Source: Shewanella sp. (lineage in GTDB: Bacteria > Pseudomonadota > Gammaproteobacteria > Enterobacterales > Shewanellaceae). From it: a DNA stretch of 22,343 nt. The notes beneath the pieces are model-generated. The model was given only the letters and a program-made list of their open reading frames with translations. It did no database searches and was not told the origin of the DNA. The stretch covers positions 1 to 22,343 of the forward strand of contig SDWK01001037.1 of the NCBI GenBank assembly GCA_004195335.1, in the 5' to 3' direction. Numbering within the stretch: position 1 is the stretch's first letter; each line of letters starts with the position of its first letter. Shown here one piece after another: positions 7,446 through 15,444 of the stretch. A program made the position numbers and the translations under genes.

Positions 7446-7898
7446 ATGAATCTTACTCACCGCATTGCGATTTGCACATTAGTTATTTTATCCGTTTCAG
7501 GTTGTGCCACTTCCTACGATACCCAAAAATCATTCTGGAGTTTCGGCAAGGGCTTTGATATCACCCAGATCGCTGAAGATAGTTGGCAAATCGGTTTTGT
7601 CGGCAACGCACAAACCGACCGCGCACTTGCTAGAAAATACATGCTACGAAAGGCCGCTGAGTTGGCCAATGACGCCAATTATCGCTACTTTATGCTCAGC
7701 AGTGAGCAAAACAATAAAGACACCCTAGCCAGTAGTGGTATCGGCTTTAAGAACGATGATTGGTTATATAGTTTAGGAAATATCGAAAATGAAACATCAG
7801 TCATTGTCGAAGTCACCGGATTAAGTGAGAAAACAGAAAAAACGTCACGGGTTTACGATACAAGTTACATTCTTAACAAGATAAAATTCGATAGCTAG
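7446..7898 (+). CDS. Small lipoprotein, CC0125/CC1285-like
   Basis: A 150-residue predicted lipoprotein. A short signal peptide ends in the lipobox V-S-G-C with Cys20 as lipid anchor; the next residues are Ala-Thr, which does not suggest inner-membrane retention. The mature part has KGFDITQIAEDSWQIGFVGNAQTDRALARKYMLRKAAELANDANYRYFML, a pattern I recall from uncharacterised CC0125/CC1285-family lipoproteins: a short beta region, GN..T, then a helix with RAAEL. No enzymatic residues are recognisable. It is 105 bases upstream of the response regulator with no terminator visible between them, so it may be co-transcribed with the two-component system. Function unknown. Confidence 0.78.
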   Translation: MNLTHRIAICTLVILSVSGCATSYDTQKSFWSFGKGFDITQIAEDSWQIGFVGNAQTDRALARKYMLRKAAELANDANYRYFMLSSEQNNKDTLASSGIGFKNDDWLYSLGNIENETSVIVEVTGLSEKTEKTSRVYDTSYILNKIKFDS

Positions 7899-8003
7899 CG
7901 TTAAGATTTGGTACCTATTGCCCTATTTACGGACAATAATTCTGTCGAATACCGATAAGGAATGCTAAGTTTGCCAAATATATCGCAGCTAAATCAGGAA
8001 GAG

Positions 8004-8699
8004 ATGAACAATATTACCGCCGTACTCGTTGAAGATGATGAGAAGATCAGTGAACTGCTTTCATGTTATTTAGAGAAGCAAAATATTCGGGTCACTTGCG
8101 TCAATGATGGTGCCGATGCCGTCGCCACCATCATCGATATACAGCCAGATATAGTGATTCTCGACCTTATGCTGCCCAATGTGGATGGATTTACTATTTG
8201 TCGTCAAATCCAACCTCAATATAATGGCAAACTGCTCTTTCTGACCGCCAGTGAAGACGACATGGATCAGGTTGCTGCGCTCGAGATGGGCGCCGATGAC
8301 TTTGTCGTTAAACCTGTGCAACCTAGGGTGCTTCTCGCCAGGCTCCGTATGCTACTCAGACGTAATGCCGACAGCCATAAGCCAGAATGTAAAGAGATCA
8401 CATTTGGTGAGCTCTATTTAGATAATCAACGCAAACAGTGCCGTCTTGCCGAACAAGATGCCAAGCTCACCAGCAGTGAGTTCGATCTGTTATGGCTACT
8501 AGCGACCCATGCCGATGAGGTCTTATCCCGTGACTTCTTAGTCAAGACGATTCGTGGTATCGAATACGATGGCATCGATCGCACCATAGACAATAAGATA
8601 GTGGTACTGCGTAAGAAACTTGGTGATAATCCAGCCCTTCCCAGAAAAATCATCACGGTACGGGCCAAAGGGTATCTCTTTGTGCCAGATCGTTGGTAA
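8004..8699 (+). CDS. RstA-like response regulator (OmpR/PhoB family)
   Basis: A 231-residue two-component regulator. The receiver domain has the acidic pair in VLVEDDE (residues 8-14), phospho-acceptor Asp54 in VILDLMLP, Thr in LFLTASE and Lys in FVVKP. The C-terminal winged helix (about 130-231) has LTSSEFDLLWLLATHADEVLSRD and ends in RAKGYLFVPDRW. Compared with E. coli RstA, ALEMGA, LLARLR, SEFDLLW, RKKL and KGYLF correspond, and the partner kinase is RstB-like. The frame is open to an ATG at 7962, but its ribosome site would abut the start codon; ATG 8004 has AGGA with 4-base spacing and gives the usual N-terminus MNNITAVLVEDDE. It precedes the kinase by 34 bases. Confidence 0.93.
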   Translation: MNNITAVLVEDDEKISELLSCYLEKQNIRVTCVNDGADAVATIIDIQPDIVILDLMLPNVDGFTICRQIQPQYNGKLLFLTASEDDMDQVAALEMGADDFVVKPVQPRVLLARLRMLLRRNADSHKPECKEITFGELYLDNQRKQCRLAEQDAKLTSSEFDLLWLLATHADEVLSRDFLVKTIRGIEYDGIDRTIDNKIVVLRKKLGDNPALPRKIITVRAKGYLFVPDRW

Positions 8700-8733
8700 A
8701 GGTATCAATATCAACTAATCGTTAGGAATACTG

Positions 8734-10017
8734 ATGAAGCGACTGTTTCTATTATCTTATGGCACGATCTTAATCACCTTCTTTATCGCTATCATAGCAA
8801 TGGAGCAACTTGAGCTCTTTTCTACCGATGAAATTGAAGAGATTGCGTTTGGCAATGACATATCGGCAACAGCAGGCTTACTGACTGAGATAGCCGAGTT
8901 CAAGGGCCAAGCACAAGCCGAGCGTTCATTTAAAAAGTTCACGGATAAGATGCACTTAACCTTAGAAGTATATCCGTCAACAAGTTCAGAAGTAAGTGAA
9001 GAGATAAGGGAACATCTCTTAGATCATAATCTTTTTATCGAAGATGCCGAGGAGAATATGGCTTATTTCATCTTTGGTGATAAACAAAAAATCTATCGAA
9101 TCGCCGATGATTTTAACAGCCCTTTTATGCAGCAGGTAAGTGATAAGGAGTGGATGATACTGGTCGAAATCTGTGCCGCACTCGCTATCATCACCTTTAT
9201 CGTGCTCTTCTTTCTGGCCAGGAGGTTACGCCGGTTGGAGAAAACCTACATCGCCTTCGCCGATGGTGACTTTACCGCTAGGGCATCGACCAAGCTGTTC
9301 CATAACGTGGGCAAACTAAATCAAACTTTCAATATTATGGCCAACCGAATTTCACAACTCATCAATAGCAATCGAAACCTGACTAATGCCGTAGCACATG
9401 AGTTCAGAACACCCATTTTTCGCATTCAATGTAACCTGGATATGCTCGATGATTCAAAGGTTCGCCCCGACCAAATGCCTCATCTCGAAGGGATTCAATC
9501 GGATCTTAATGAACTCAACAGCATGGTCGAAGAGCTACTTCGCTTCTCTAAGCTGGAACGTCTCGATACCAGCTTAGTATTGGAACCTACCGACATCGGA
9601 ATCTTGTTGGAGAAACAGCTTAACCATCTTCAATTTGAAACCGAAGCTAAGCTCACTCTTCACGTCACAGATAACTGCATCGCCCCAGTATCGGTGAGAG
9701 CATTGCAACGCGCACTAGGAAATGTCATCCGTAATGGCTACAAATATGCCAATACAGAGGTGAGGATATCACTACAGGCAAGCCCGGAAGAGCTTCACAT
9801 TACTATTGAAAATGACGGCCCTGATATTCCCGTTAAAGCTAGAGATTCAATTTTTGATCCCTTCGTTCGTCTGGATAAATCGAGAGACAGACAAAGCGGC
9901 GGCCATGGACTGGGCTTAGCGATCACGAAGCAGATAATAAAACAGCACAAAGGCTGTATCTATATTACTGACAGTGAGATGGGTGGAGCCTGTTTTAATA
10001 TCAAACTGCCATTATAG
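8734..10017 (+). CDS. RstB-like sensor histidine kinase
   Basis: A 427-residue membrane kinase that should phosphorylate the regulator encoded just upstream. Membrane segments are at about 5-23 and 141-162, enclosing a small periplasmic domain of about 115 residues that is rich in acidic residues. A HAMP linker follows. The dimerisation domain has the phospho-acceptor His222 in VAHEFRTP, and the ATPase has NVIRNGYKYA (N box), ENDGPDI (G1), FDPFVRLDKSRDR and GGHGLGLAI (G2). The FDPFVRLDKSRDRQSGG stretch is very like that of RstB. The ATG has TTAGGA 8 bases upstream. All catalytic motifs are present. The signal is unknown; acidic periplasmic sensors sometimes respond to cations or pH, which is only a guess here. 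Confidence 0.93.
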   Translation: MKRLFLLSYGTILITFFIAIIAMEQLELFSTDEIEEIAFGNDISATAGLLTEIAEFKGQAQAERSFKKFTDKMHLTLEVYPSTSSEVSEEIREHLLDHNLFIEDAEENMAYFIFGDKQKIYRIADDFNSPFMQQVSDKEWMILVEICAALAIITFIVLFFLARRLRRLEKTYIAFADGDFTARASTKLFHNVGKLNQTFNIMANRISQLINSNRNLTNAVAHEFRTPIFRIQCNLDMLDDSKVRPDQMPHLEGIQSDLNELNSMVEELLRFSKLERLDTSLVLEPTDIGILLEKQLNHLQFETEAKLTLHVTDNCIAPVSVRALQRALGNVIRNGYKYANTEVRISLQASPEELHITIENDGPDIPVKARDSIFDPFVRLDKSRDRQSGGHGLGLAITKQIIKQHKGCIYITDSEMGGACFNIKLPL

Positions 10018-10189
10018 TTTCCACAACACAGATGGAGTCACTCTCTTCGCTCAACCAATACATCTTACTTCTGCTTTTGGCAAATATACCGATGTAGCTG
10101 AAACGGCAATGACGTACAAACCTATACATGCTGGTTCTGGTTCACCTTGCACATCCTTAGCATAATGAAGCCTTAATGCAGGAGGACAT

Positions 10190-10729
10190 ATGAAGTGTAT
10201 TTTTCTCACCACAATGCTAATCGTCGCAACGCTTAGCAACAAGGAGGCACAAGCTCCCCAAATATCACATCATCTGGTTGTGCCGGACAACACAGATAAC
10301 AGTCTCGAAGAGTGTCATCGTCAGCGGGAAGCTTTAGTCCTCAACTTCAAGAGCCATAGCTATCCAATTCACCTCATCGATACCACTCACACAGCGCTCA
10401 TTGTGAGTTACGAAAATGGCATTGTAATTATGGGTTTCAATCATGCCAAGGGGCAGCCAACGAGCCAATTGAGTATTTATGAAGGACAATTTGATTTGAG
10501 CCCATTCGGCCCCAAAAAATTTGATATCAGATCCTTAAACAATGCCGACAAAATATATGCCTCCACCGATGTCTCCATTGCTCAAGATAAAAATAATCAG
10601 ATCTATATCAGTAAACTAAAAGAGCAGGACGGTTCAGAATCTTTCACAGCAAGAGTCGTTTTCAACAAGACTCTCATGACCGGAGTGCCTCAACAACATT
10701 CGAATATTGAATTGGCAGGCTGCAATTAA
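10190..10729 (+). CDS. Hypothetical secreted protein
   Basis: I do not recognise this 179-residue protein. It has a Sec-type signal peptide: a hydrophobic start MKCIFLTTMLIVATLS and a cleavage-like AQA at about residue 22. The mature protein is beta-rich and mostly polar with two cysteines, one near the start (LEECHRQ, about residue 43) and one at the very end (AGCN), which could form a disulfide in the periplasm. The ribosome site AGGAGGAC is excellent. It follows the RstB-like kinase by 172 bases on the same strand, with no terminator visible between, so it may be a target or accessory of that system. It converges with the diguanylate cyclase gene with only 22 bases between the two stops. 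Confidence 0.75.
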   Translation: MKCIFLTTMLIVATLSNKEAQAPQISHHLVVPDNTDNSLEECHRQREALVLNFKSHSYPIHLIDTTHTALIVSYENGIVIMGFNHAKGQPTSQLSIYEGQFDLSPFGPKKFDIRSLNNADKIYASTDVSIAQDKNNQIYISKLKEQDGSESFTARVVFNKTLMTGVPQQHSNIELAGCN

Positions 10730-10751
10730 GACAGAGCAGAGCGAACCTCAC

Positions 10752-12209
10752 TCAATGGGACAAAACCACTTGATCACGCCCCAACGCTTTTGCTTGGTAA
10801 AGAGCCACATCGGCTCGATTTATCAGTTCATTAGGCTTTTCAGTGCGGTTATATTCCGCAACGCCTGAGCTCACCGTTACACTAATCTCATACTCATTAA
10901 CTCTGATCTTTCGCTTGGCAATCTTTCCTCGGATCCGCTCAGCGACATCGACGGCCTGACTTAACTCCAGTTTGGGCAGCAATAGCAAAAATTCTTCTCC
11001 TCCCCAGCGACAAATGACATCTTCCTCTTTTAGCTGGTTATTTAATATGCTGCTCACTGTTTTAATCACCAGATCGCCTATGTTGTGACCATAAGTGTCA
11101 TTCACCCTCTTAAAAAGGTCAATATCGAGCAAAATAATTGAAACCACAGTCTCGTGCTCATCGGCCTCGGTCAGCGCCTTGGCAAAATACTCTTCGAATA
11201 CTTGCCGATTGGCAACGCCCGTCAGTTTATCGGTCGAAGCCATAAACTCCAGTTTTCTCTGGTAACGCCCCAGGGTTAAGTTTGCGATCATTAAAATACC
11301 GATAGTCACAATAAAGCTGATGGCAAGATTCGCCCAAAAGGTGGTTAATAATTTCTTCTCACTATCGGCCTCCTCCTGTTCAACCATCAAGTACCATTTA
11401 AACTCTGAGACTAAACGGCTATTGAGATAGACTGTTTTCCCATTCCTAATATAGGACAGTGACGCACTCGGGCTGGTCAGAATTCGTGTGGCCAACTTTT
11501 CCAATCCCTCCATATCTTGTATTGCCTTTCCTCCGGAGAATGCTTCACCATGTAGAGTGACTCGCCCCTCTCGGTCAACAAAATAAACATGCCTGTTGTA
11601 CCTTTGCTCATAGCGCTCAATCAAAATTTTCACTCTATCGACGGCAAGACCCACCCCGGTGATCCCAATAAATCTACCTTCAAAATCAAAGACTTTATAA
11701 TTGACATACACGACTGTCCGCTTGTCACCTGTGGAATCAGGATCTATGTTAACTTCGTAAAGTTCTGAACTAGCTAATGACCGAACCCGGAAATACCACG
11801 CATCTTCAGGATCAATATCTTTGATCTGTTTCAGGATGCCTGAGGAGTGGTAGTAATTTCTGGTTTTTTCAGATACGAAAAAACTGGTCACGGTGTCGTA
11901 CTTGTCTTGAATTTCTCTAAGGTAATGGATCAGCTTCTCAGGACCTTGCTCTTGATTAATCGCCCAATCACGAACAAAAGTATCTTGTGCCATCAAAGAG
12001 GAGATAAAAATGGGTCGCAACAAGTCTTGTTGAATTTCCGAATAGATATTGTCACTGGTCAGAGGTAAGGTATTTTCTTCAATTTGCTCACTTAGGGAGC
12101 TACGCGCAACTTGATAACTGATCCCGCTGGTCGCGATAAAGGCACCAAAAAGCAGAACGGAGAGGATCCAGACGAACTTTCTCTTATCATTCCAAATTGT
12201 CTTACCCAT
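10752..12209 (-). CDS. Diguanylate cyclase with dCache sensor (GGEEF)
   Basis: A 485-residue membrane enzyme expected to make cyclic di-GMP from two GTP. Membrane segment at about 12-34, periplasmic dCache-like sensor to about 288 (DAWYFRVR, VVYVNYKVFDFEGRFIGITGVGL, HVYFVDREGRVTLHG), membrane segment at about 292-312, then a GGDEF domain from about 325. The active site is RWGGEEF (403-407), with DIDLFKRVNDTYGHNIGD for metal and substrate, so activity is likely. The product-inhibition I-site position (RxxD five residues before GGEEF) reads KEED, with Lys394 replacing Arg, so feedback inhibition may be weak. The ribosome site (GGGTAA) is poor. The sensor resembles that of the chemoreceptor at 4594-6510. 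Confidence 0.92.
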   Translation of the reverse strand: MGKTIWNDKRKFVWILSVLLFGAFIATSGISYQVARSSLSEQIEENTLPLTSDNIYSEIQQDLLRPIFISSLMAQDTFVRDWAINQEQGPEKLIHYLREIQDKYDTVTSFFVSEKTRNYYHSSGILKQIKDIDPEDAWYFRVRSLASSELYEVNIDPDSTGDKRTVVYVNYKVFDFEGRFIGITGVGLAVDRVKILIERYEQRYNRHVYFVDREGRVTLHGEAFSGGKAIQDMEGLEKLATRILTSPSASLSYIRNGKTVYLNSRLVSEFKWYLMVEQEEADSEKKLLTTFWANLAISFIVTIGILMIANLTLGRYQRKLEFMASTDKLTGVANRQVFEEYFAKALTEADEHETVVSIILLDIDLFKRVNDTYGHNIGDLVIKTVSSILNNQLKEEDVICRWGGEEFLLLLPKLELSQAVDVAERIRGKIAKRKIRVNEYEISVTVSSGVAEYNRTEKPNELINRADVALYQAKALGRDQVVLSH

Positions 12210-12333
12210 CTATAATTACCCTATTACTCTCGCTTACCTTCCACATGGCATGTCACCCGATAAACCCTGAATACCGAATCTATTGCATCGAATTTAAGCA
12301 TAGTCGTATATGAGAGGGGATAAGCTAATCGGA

Positions 12334-12363
12334 TAAAAAAATGCCCCGTTGGGGGAGCGGGGC
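12334..12363 (-). terminator. Intrinsic terminator on the minus strand
   Basis: On the minus strand GCCCCG and CGGGGC pair across a 9-base loop and are followed by ATTTTTTT. It is the only good terminator downstream of the sugar kinase but lies about 180 bases after its stop, implying a long 3' untranslated region or a separate small RNA ending here. It is about 125 bases ahead of the diguanylate cyclase start. Confidence 0.85.
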
Positions 12364-12542
12364 AAACAGATAAAAAACAGATATAAACTATGAAAGACAA
12401 CTGTGGGGAACTCATATAACAAAGAATAAAGGACGAACATCACAAGCAGATGACAGAAGATTGATGGATTGATGACAAGTAACCTGCTCACCTCACAAAA
12501 CAATGAGCAGACAATTTCAAATGCCGAACGGGGCCTCAGTGA
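12364..12542 (-). other. Long 3' untranslated region of the sugar kinase gene
   Basis: No credible ORF lies here. AACGGGGC at 12527-12534, just after the kinase stop, is complementary to GCCCCGTT at 12343-12350 in the terminator, so two RNA folds could compete. A smaller hairpin pairs CTGCTCA (12484-12490) with TGAGCAG (12504-12510). A small RNA processed from the 3' end is possible but unproven. Confidence 0.35.
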
Positions 12543-13382
12543 CTATCCATTCAGGTACTGTTTCAGGGCGGCTCCGGGAATAGAACTCGGTGTAGCAACG
12601 GCAAATGCAGCCCAGGTTGCTCCCTCATTCATCGAATCGATAATGGTTAGACCTGACGCTAAGCCATGGATAAGTCCGGAAGCGTACGCATCTCCAGCCC
12701 CAGTCGTATCGACCACATCAGATGTCACCGCCGCGACGGTTTGGCATCCGTCCGATGTATATAAATACGCGCCATCGGCCCCATCGGTCACTATAAAATA
12801 TTTTAGCGACTCACCAGCAATACGCTTTCCATACTCCCAATTAGAAAGTTCACTTCGTCCCTGCATATCAGTTTTAGAAGCGATCAGAATATGGCAGGGT
12901 CTGAGACGCTCATCCTTAGCAAGTTGTGCCAGTACTAAACTATGATTCAACGCCGTTTTAGCCCAACTCACCGAGCCTTCTGCCGATGAATTAAAATATA
13001 CGGCATCCCATTGATCCCAAACGGGAGGAGCCGGCAGCTCAAAGATAGGCCTTTGTGGACGAATAATGGTTCGCTCGCCGTCGGGAGTCATCATCAATAA
13101 CATCTCACAGCTGTTATCCTCATGGCGCTGAATAAGATGACAATCGATCCCCTGAGTACTGGCTTCGGCAAGCAACCAATCACCAATCTTATCGCGACCG
13201 ACCTGGCTCACTAATGCAACTCTATGTTTTGCCCACACCAGTCCCAGTCCGGTATTGGCTCCACCGCCGCCTAACCTTTGTCCTCCATCTTGATAGTGAA
13301 ATCGCCCACCGGTCTGCAGAGGTTTATCGAGCTCTAGGATTCGATCACAATTCAAGTTAGCAACCAGAAGGATATTAGCCAT
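12543..13382 (-). CDS. PfkB/ribokinase-family sugar kinase
   Basis: A 279-residue cytoplasmic kinase of the PfkB family, which phosphorylates sugars or nucleosides with ATP. The N-terminal substrate site is GGGGANTGLGLVWAKHR (residues 38-54), and the family signature is VVDTTGAGDAYASGL (about 224-238), with Asp231 as the catalytic base and the GAGD anion hole. It is slightly shorter than ribokinase (about 305), chiefly in the middle. The ATG has GGAG 6 bases ahead. No transporter or sugar-pathway gene is nearby, so the substrate cannot be inferred. It lies on the same strand as the acetyltransferase cluster but about 190 bases downstream of it, probably as a separate unit. Confidence 0.9.
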   Translation of the reverse strand: MANILLVANLNCDRILELDKPLQTGGRFHYQDGGQRLGGGGANTGLGLVWAKHRVALVSQVGRDKIGDWLLAEASTQGIDCHLIQRHEDNSCEMLLMMTPDGERTIIRPQRPIFELPAPPVWDQWDAVYFNSSAEGSVSWAKTALNHSLVLAQLAKDERLRPCHILIASKTDMQGRSELSNWEYGKRIAGESLKYFIVTDGADGAYLYTSDGCQTVAAVTSDVVDTTGAGDAYASGLIHGLASGLTIIDSMNEGATWAAFAVATPSSIPGAALKQYLNG

Positions 13383-13500
13383 TGAGGCTCCAGAAAATAG
13401 GGTTCATCTAATGATGGTAAAGGAATTCAAGCCAGACTCATATTCCCAAATAGTAGAAAAGCGTGCCTGCATCTATGTTTTAATCATTTTATTACCCGAC

Positions 13501-13523
13501 GAGCCCGCTAAGAAGAACGGCTC
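13501..13523 (-). terminator. Weak terminator-like hairpin after the acetyltransferase cluster
   Basis: GAGCC (13501-13505) and GGCTC (13519-13523) pair with a 13-base loop, about 50 bases past the last acetyltransferase stop. There is no proper T-run on either side, so termination here is doubtful. Confidence 0.25.
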
Positions 13524-13575
13524 AAGCAAGGTTCACCTACAAGCCGGAGGCTGTCAAAATACAGAATAAAACCAA

Positions 13576-13986
13576 TTAGGACTTGAGAATATACATGCCT
13601 TCACTGTCTGGGCGACTCAGCTTGAAACCAAACTTCTCATATAATTCAGGTACATCAGCCATAAGGGTAATATAAGCCCCGGTCGGGGCCTCTCTCTCCA
13701 GATAGTTCATGACCGACAGCATGATCTTACGTCCCAAGCCTCGGCCTTGATAAGCGGGATCGACAGCGATATCGACAATTTCAAAATTTAGTGCACCATC
13801 GCCAACGATACGTCCCATCCCTACGACCAACTGGTCAACTTCCACCTGAACGCCAAATAAACTGCGCGGCAATCCTACTCTGGCAGCTTCAATAGGTCGC
13901 GGCGTTAATCCTGAGACTAGCCTCAACCGCGTAAAATCTTCGGCTGAAGCCACCTCTTCAATTAGCTTCATACTCATCGAGATCAC
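13576..13986 (-). CDS. GNAT-family N-acetyltransferase
   Basis: A 136-residue single-domain acetyltransferase. The acetyl-CoA binding motif is clear: VDIAVDPAYQGRGLGRKIMLSVMNYLE (about residues 70-96), with Q/R-x-x-G-x-G/A as QGRGLG, followed by the terminal YEKFGFKL strand. The substrate is not deducible. The start is a GTG that overlaps the previous gene's stop in a GTGA arrangement, with GAAGG ahead, which suggests translational coupling; ATG codons at 13977 and 13971 are alternative starts giving slightly shorter proteins. It is the last gene of a three-gene cluster with the upstream acetyltransferase and the ABM protein. Confidence 0.88.
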   Translation of the reverse strand: MISMSMKLIEEVASAEDFTRLRLVSGLTPRPIEAARVGLPRSLFGVQVEVDQLVVGMGRIVGDGALNFEIVDIAVDPAYQGRGLGRKIMLSVMNYLEREAPTGAYITLMADVPELYEKFGFKLSRPDSEGMYILKS

Positions 13987-14543
13987 GAGCCTTCAAGCCC
14001 CGTTCTCCACTCGGAGGCTAGCATGGCATACTGAAATTCACTGCCCCAAGCCCCTTTAAAGAAAACATTTTCAATAAAGTGCGCTTCTCGACGAAGCCCT
14101 ACCCGCTCGAGCAGTAACCACGAAGGAACATTGTCACAGTCTGTAGTTGCAATAACCCGATGGGGCTTTAACTCGCTGAACAGATAAGCTAATAATCCCA
14201 ACACAGCCTCAGACGCATAGCCTTGCCCTTGAAAATTAGGGGCAAAGGTAAAACCAATCTCAATCTGTTGTCCATCGATAAAATGTACCGCTAAATCACC
14301 CAGCATCTGCTGAGACTTTTTATCTTCTTTAGTTACTATTGCCAATTGAAACCAGTGACCCACAGTTGCAAAAGGAACTTTCTTCATATTGTCATACAGA
14401 GACAGTGCATTTTGGTAACTGTATTCAGTCCAACTCTGGTAACGTGCAACCTCAGGTAGGGCTCGATATTCAGCAAATGCATCTAGATCGGCAGACTCGA
14501 ACTCTCTACAAATAATACGTTCAGTCTGGAACAATGGTTTCAT
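13983..14543 (-). CDS. RimJ/RimL-type GNAT acetyltransferase
   Basis: A 186-residue acetyltransferase of the Acetyltransf_3 type, the group containing ribosomal-protein acetyltransferases RimJ and RimL. It starts LFQTERIICREFESADLDAFAEY, the usual N-terminal strand-helix. The acetyl-CoA site is EIGFTFAPNFQGQGYASEAVLGLLAYLF (Q-G-Q-G-Y-A), followed by the NVPSWLLLERVGLRREAHF segment typical of the group. These proteins acetylate N-terminal amines or small amines; the actual substrate is unknown. A TTG at 14555 is in frame, but ATG 14541-14543 behind GGAG with a 7-base spacing is the better start. It lies 20 bases after the ABM gene and overlaps the next acetyltransferase by 4 bases, so the three are an operon. 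Confidence 0.92.
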   Translation of the reverse strand: MKPLFQTERIICREFESADLDAFAEYRALPEVARYQSWTEYSYQNALSLYDNMKKVPFATVGHWFQLAIVTKEDKKSQQMLGDLAVHFIDGQQIEIGFTFAPNFQGQGYASEAVLGLLAYLFSELKPHRVIATTDCDNVPSWLLLERVGLRREAHFIENVFFKGAWGSEFQYAMLASEWRTGLEGS

Positions 14544-14563
14544 TTTCAACTCCAAAACGTATA

Positions 14564-14842
14564 TCAGGCTTGGTAATATTGGCCTGTAGGTGCCACGGCA
14601 AAAAGAGACATTGCAGATAGCATCTTATCTTTAGGAAAGTGTTCCACTGAGGCTCGATGAGCTTCGATCGAAACCCAGCGCTCTATTACGGCAAACTGCA
14701 TAGGCTCATCTTGCTTGCTTAGCACTTCATAGGAGATGCAACCTTTCGAATCTGTAATATATTCGGTAAGGGATATTAAAAAATGATGCAAGACTTCACC
14801 TTGTCCCTCTGCAGCCTGAAACTCTCCAATTCGAACAATCAT
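14564..14842 (-). CDS. Antibiotic biosynthesis monooxygenase (ABM) domain protein
   Basis: A 92-residue single ABM-domain protein of ferredoxin-like fold. It opens with IVRIGEFQAAEGQGEVLHHFL, continues with GCISYEVLSKQDEPMQFAVIERWVSIEAHRASVEHFPKDKM, and has the family E.W.....H..S..... pattern. Relatives include quinol monooxygenase YgiN and LsrG, as well as many proteins of unknown role, so the name should not be read as proof of antibiotic synthesis. It has GGGA about 8 bases before the ATG. It is the first gene of the three-gene acetyltransferase cluster. Confidence 0.87.
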   Translation of the reverse strand: MIVRIGEFQAAEGQGEVLHHFLISLTEYITDSKGCISYEVLSKQDEPMQFAVIERWVSIEAHRASVEHFPKDKMLSAMSLFAVAPTGQYYQA

Positions 14843-15166
14843 TTAGACTTCCCTTTCTCAAAAATTTAGCCTTCAAACTTCCAAACTACCTGAAAAGAAA
14901 ATATTAGCAACAGGACCTTATTCAAGTCTTCCAGACATTAATCGATGAGGTTAACCCATTTTTGTGTAAGAGATCTCTCAATACCTTGCCAGAGATGACC
15001 AACGAAACAAGATTAACGAAACGAACAATAAGCGAGCAAATATCTGATTTTAAAATACTTAGATAAAATTGATATTGGCTCAACTTATTCAAGTTGTTTT
15101 CACTGTCTCCTAATCTTCATCTTAAATAGCTAATATAGAATTTTACAGTGGATGTAGGATTGTTGA
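14843..15166. other. Intergenic region without a recognised feature
   Basis: AT-rich divergent spacer of 324 bases between the ABM gene (minus) and the small ORF (plus). It must hold promoters for one or both, but I find no convincing -35/-10 pair; TAATAT near 15130 is a possible -10 for the small ORF with no good -35. A short AGAGATCTCT palindrome is at 14968-14977. Nothing else stands out. Confidence 0.4.
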
Positions 15167-15349
15167 ATGGACTCAATAATTAATTTAGAAGAATATTTTG
15201 ATCTTGTAGGTTCTGAGGAGAGTAAACTCAGACGCTATCAAGCCTGTTTGCAAGAGTTTGAACGTCTCAACTACGATGACCCCTTCATCAGACAGATACG
15301 CAACGAAGTCGTTAGCCTAGAAAGGAAACTTAAGCTTTCGCTAAACTGA
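15167..15349 (+). CDS. Small hypothetical protein (60 residues)
   Basis: I do not recognise this product. The 60-residue peptide is mostly helical and charged (LEEYFDLVGSEESKLRRYQACLQEFERL, then IRQIRNEVVSLERKL), suggesting a small soluble helical hairpin or coiled coil with one Cys and no membrane segment. Support for a real gene is a TAGGA ribosome site 8 bases ahead of the ATG, an isolated position with nothing on the other strand, and natural-looking composition. The bidirectional hairpin at 15445-15473 lies about 95 bases downstream. A chance ORF cannot be excluded. Confidence 0.55.
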   Translation: MDSIINLEEYFDLVGSEESKLRRYQACLQEFERLNYDDPFIRQIRNEVVSLERKLKLSLN

Positions 15350-15444
15350 TAACTTGGAATCCATGATAGGGGTAGATCGCTGAACCTGGCATTTTGCTTC
15401 CCGTAAATCCAGCTACCAAGAAGGAAGACAAAAAACACGCAAAA

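Noticed and set aside
8004..10017. PhoP/PhoQ assignment for the two-component pair
   Set aside because: Motifs such as ALEMGA, SEFDLLWLLATHA, RAKGYLF and FVRLDKSRDR fit RstA/RstB better, although the exact orthology is unproven.
12469..12945. 158-residue plus-strand ORF opposite the sugar kinase
   Set aside because: It is antisense to a gene with clear PfkB motifs, has low-complexity Ser/Ala/Pro composition and no recognisable domain.
14564..14842. Antibiotic biosynthesis cluster
   Set aside because: The ABM domain name is historical; no biosynthetic enzymes, carrier proteins or exporters are nearby, only two generic acetyltransferases.
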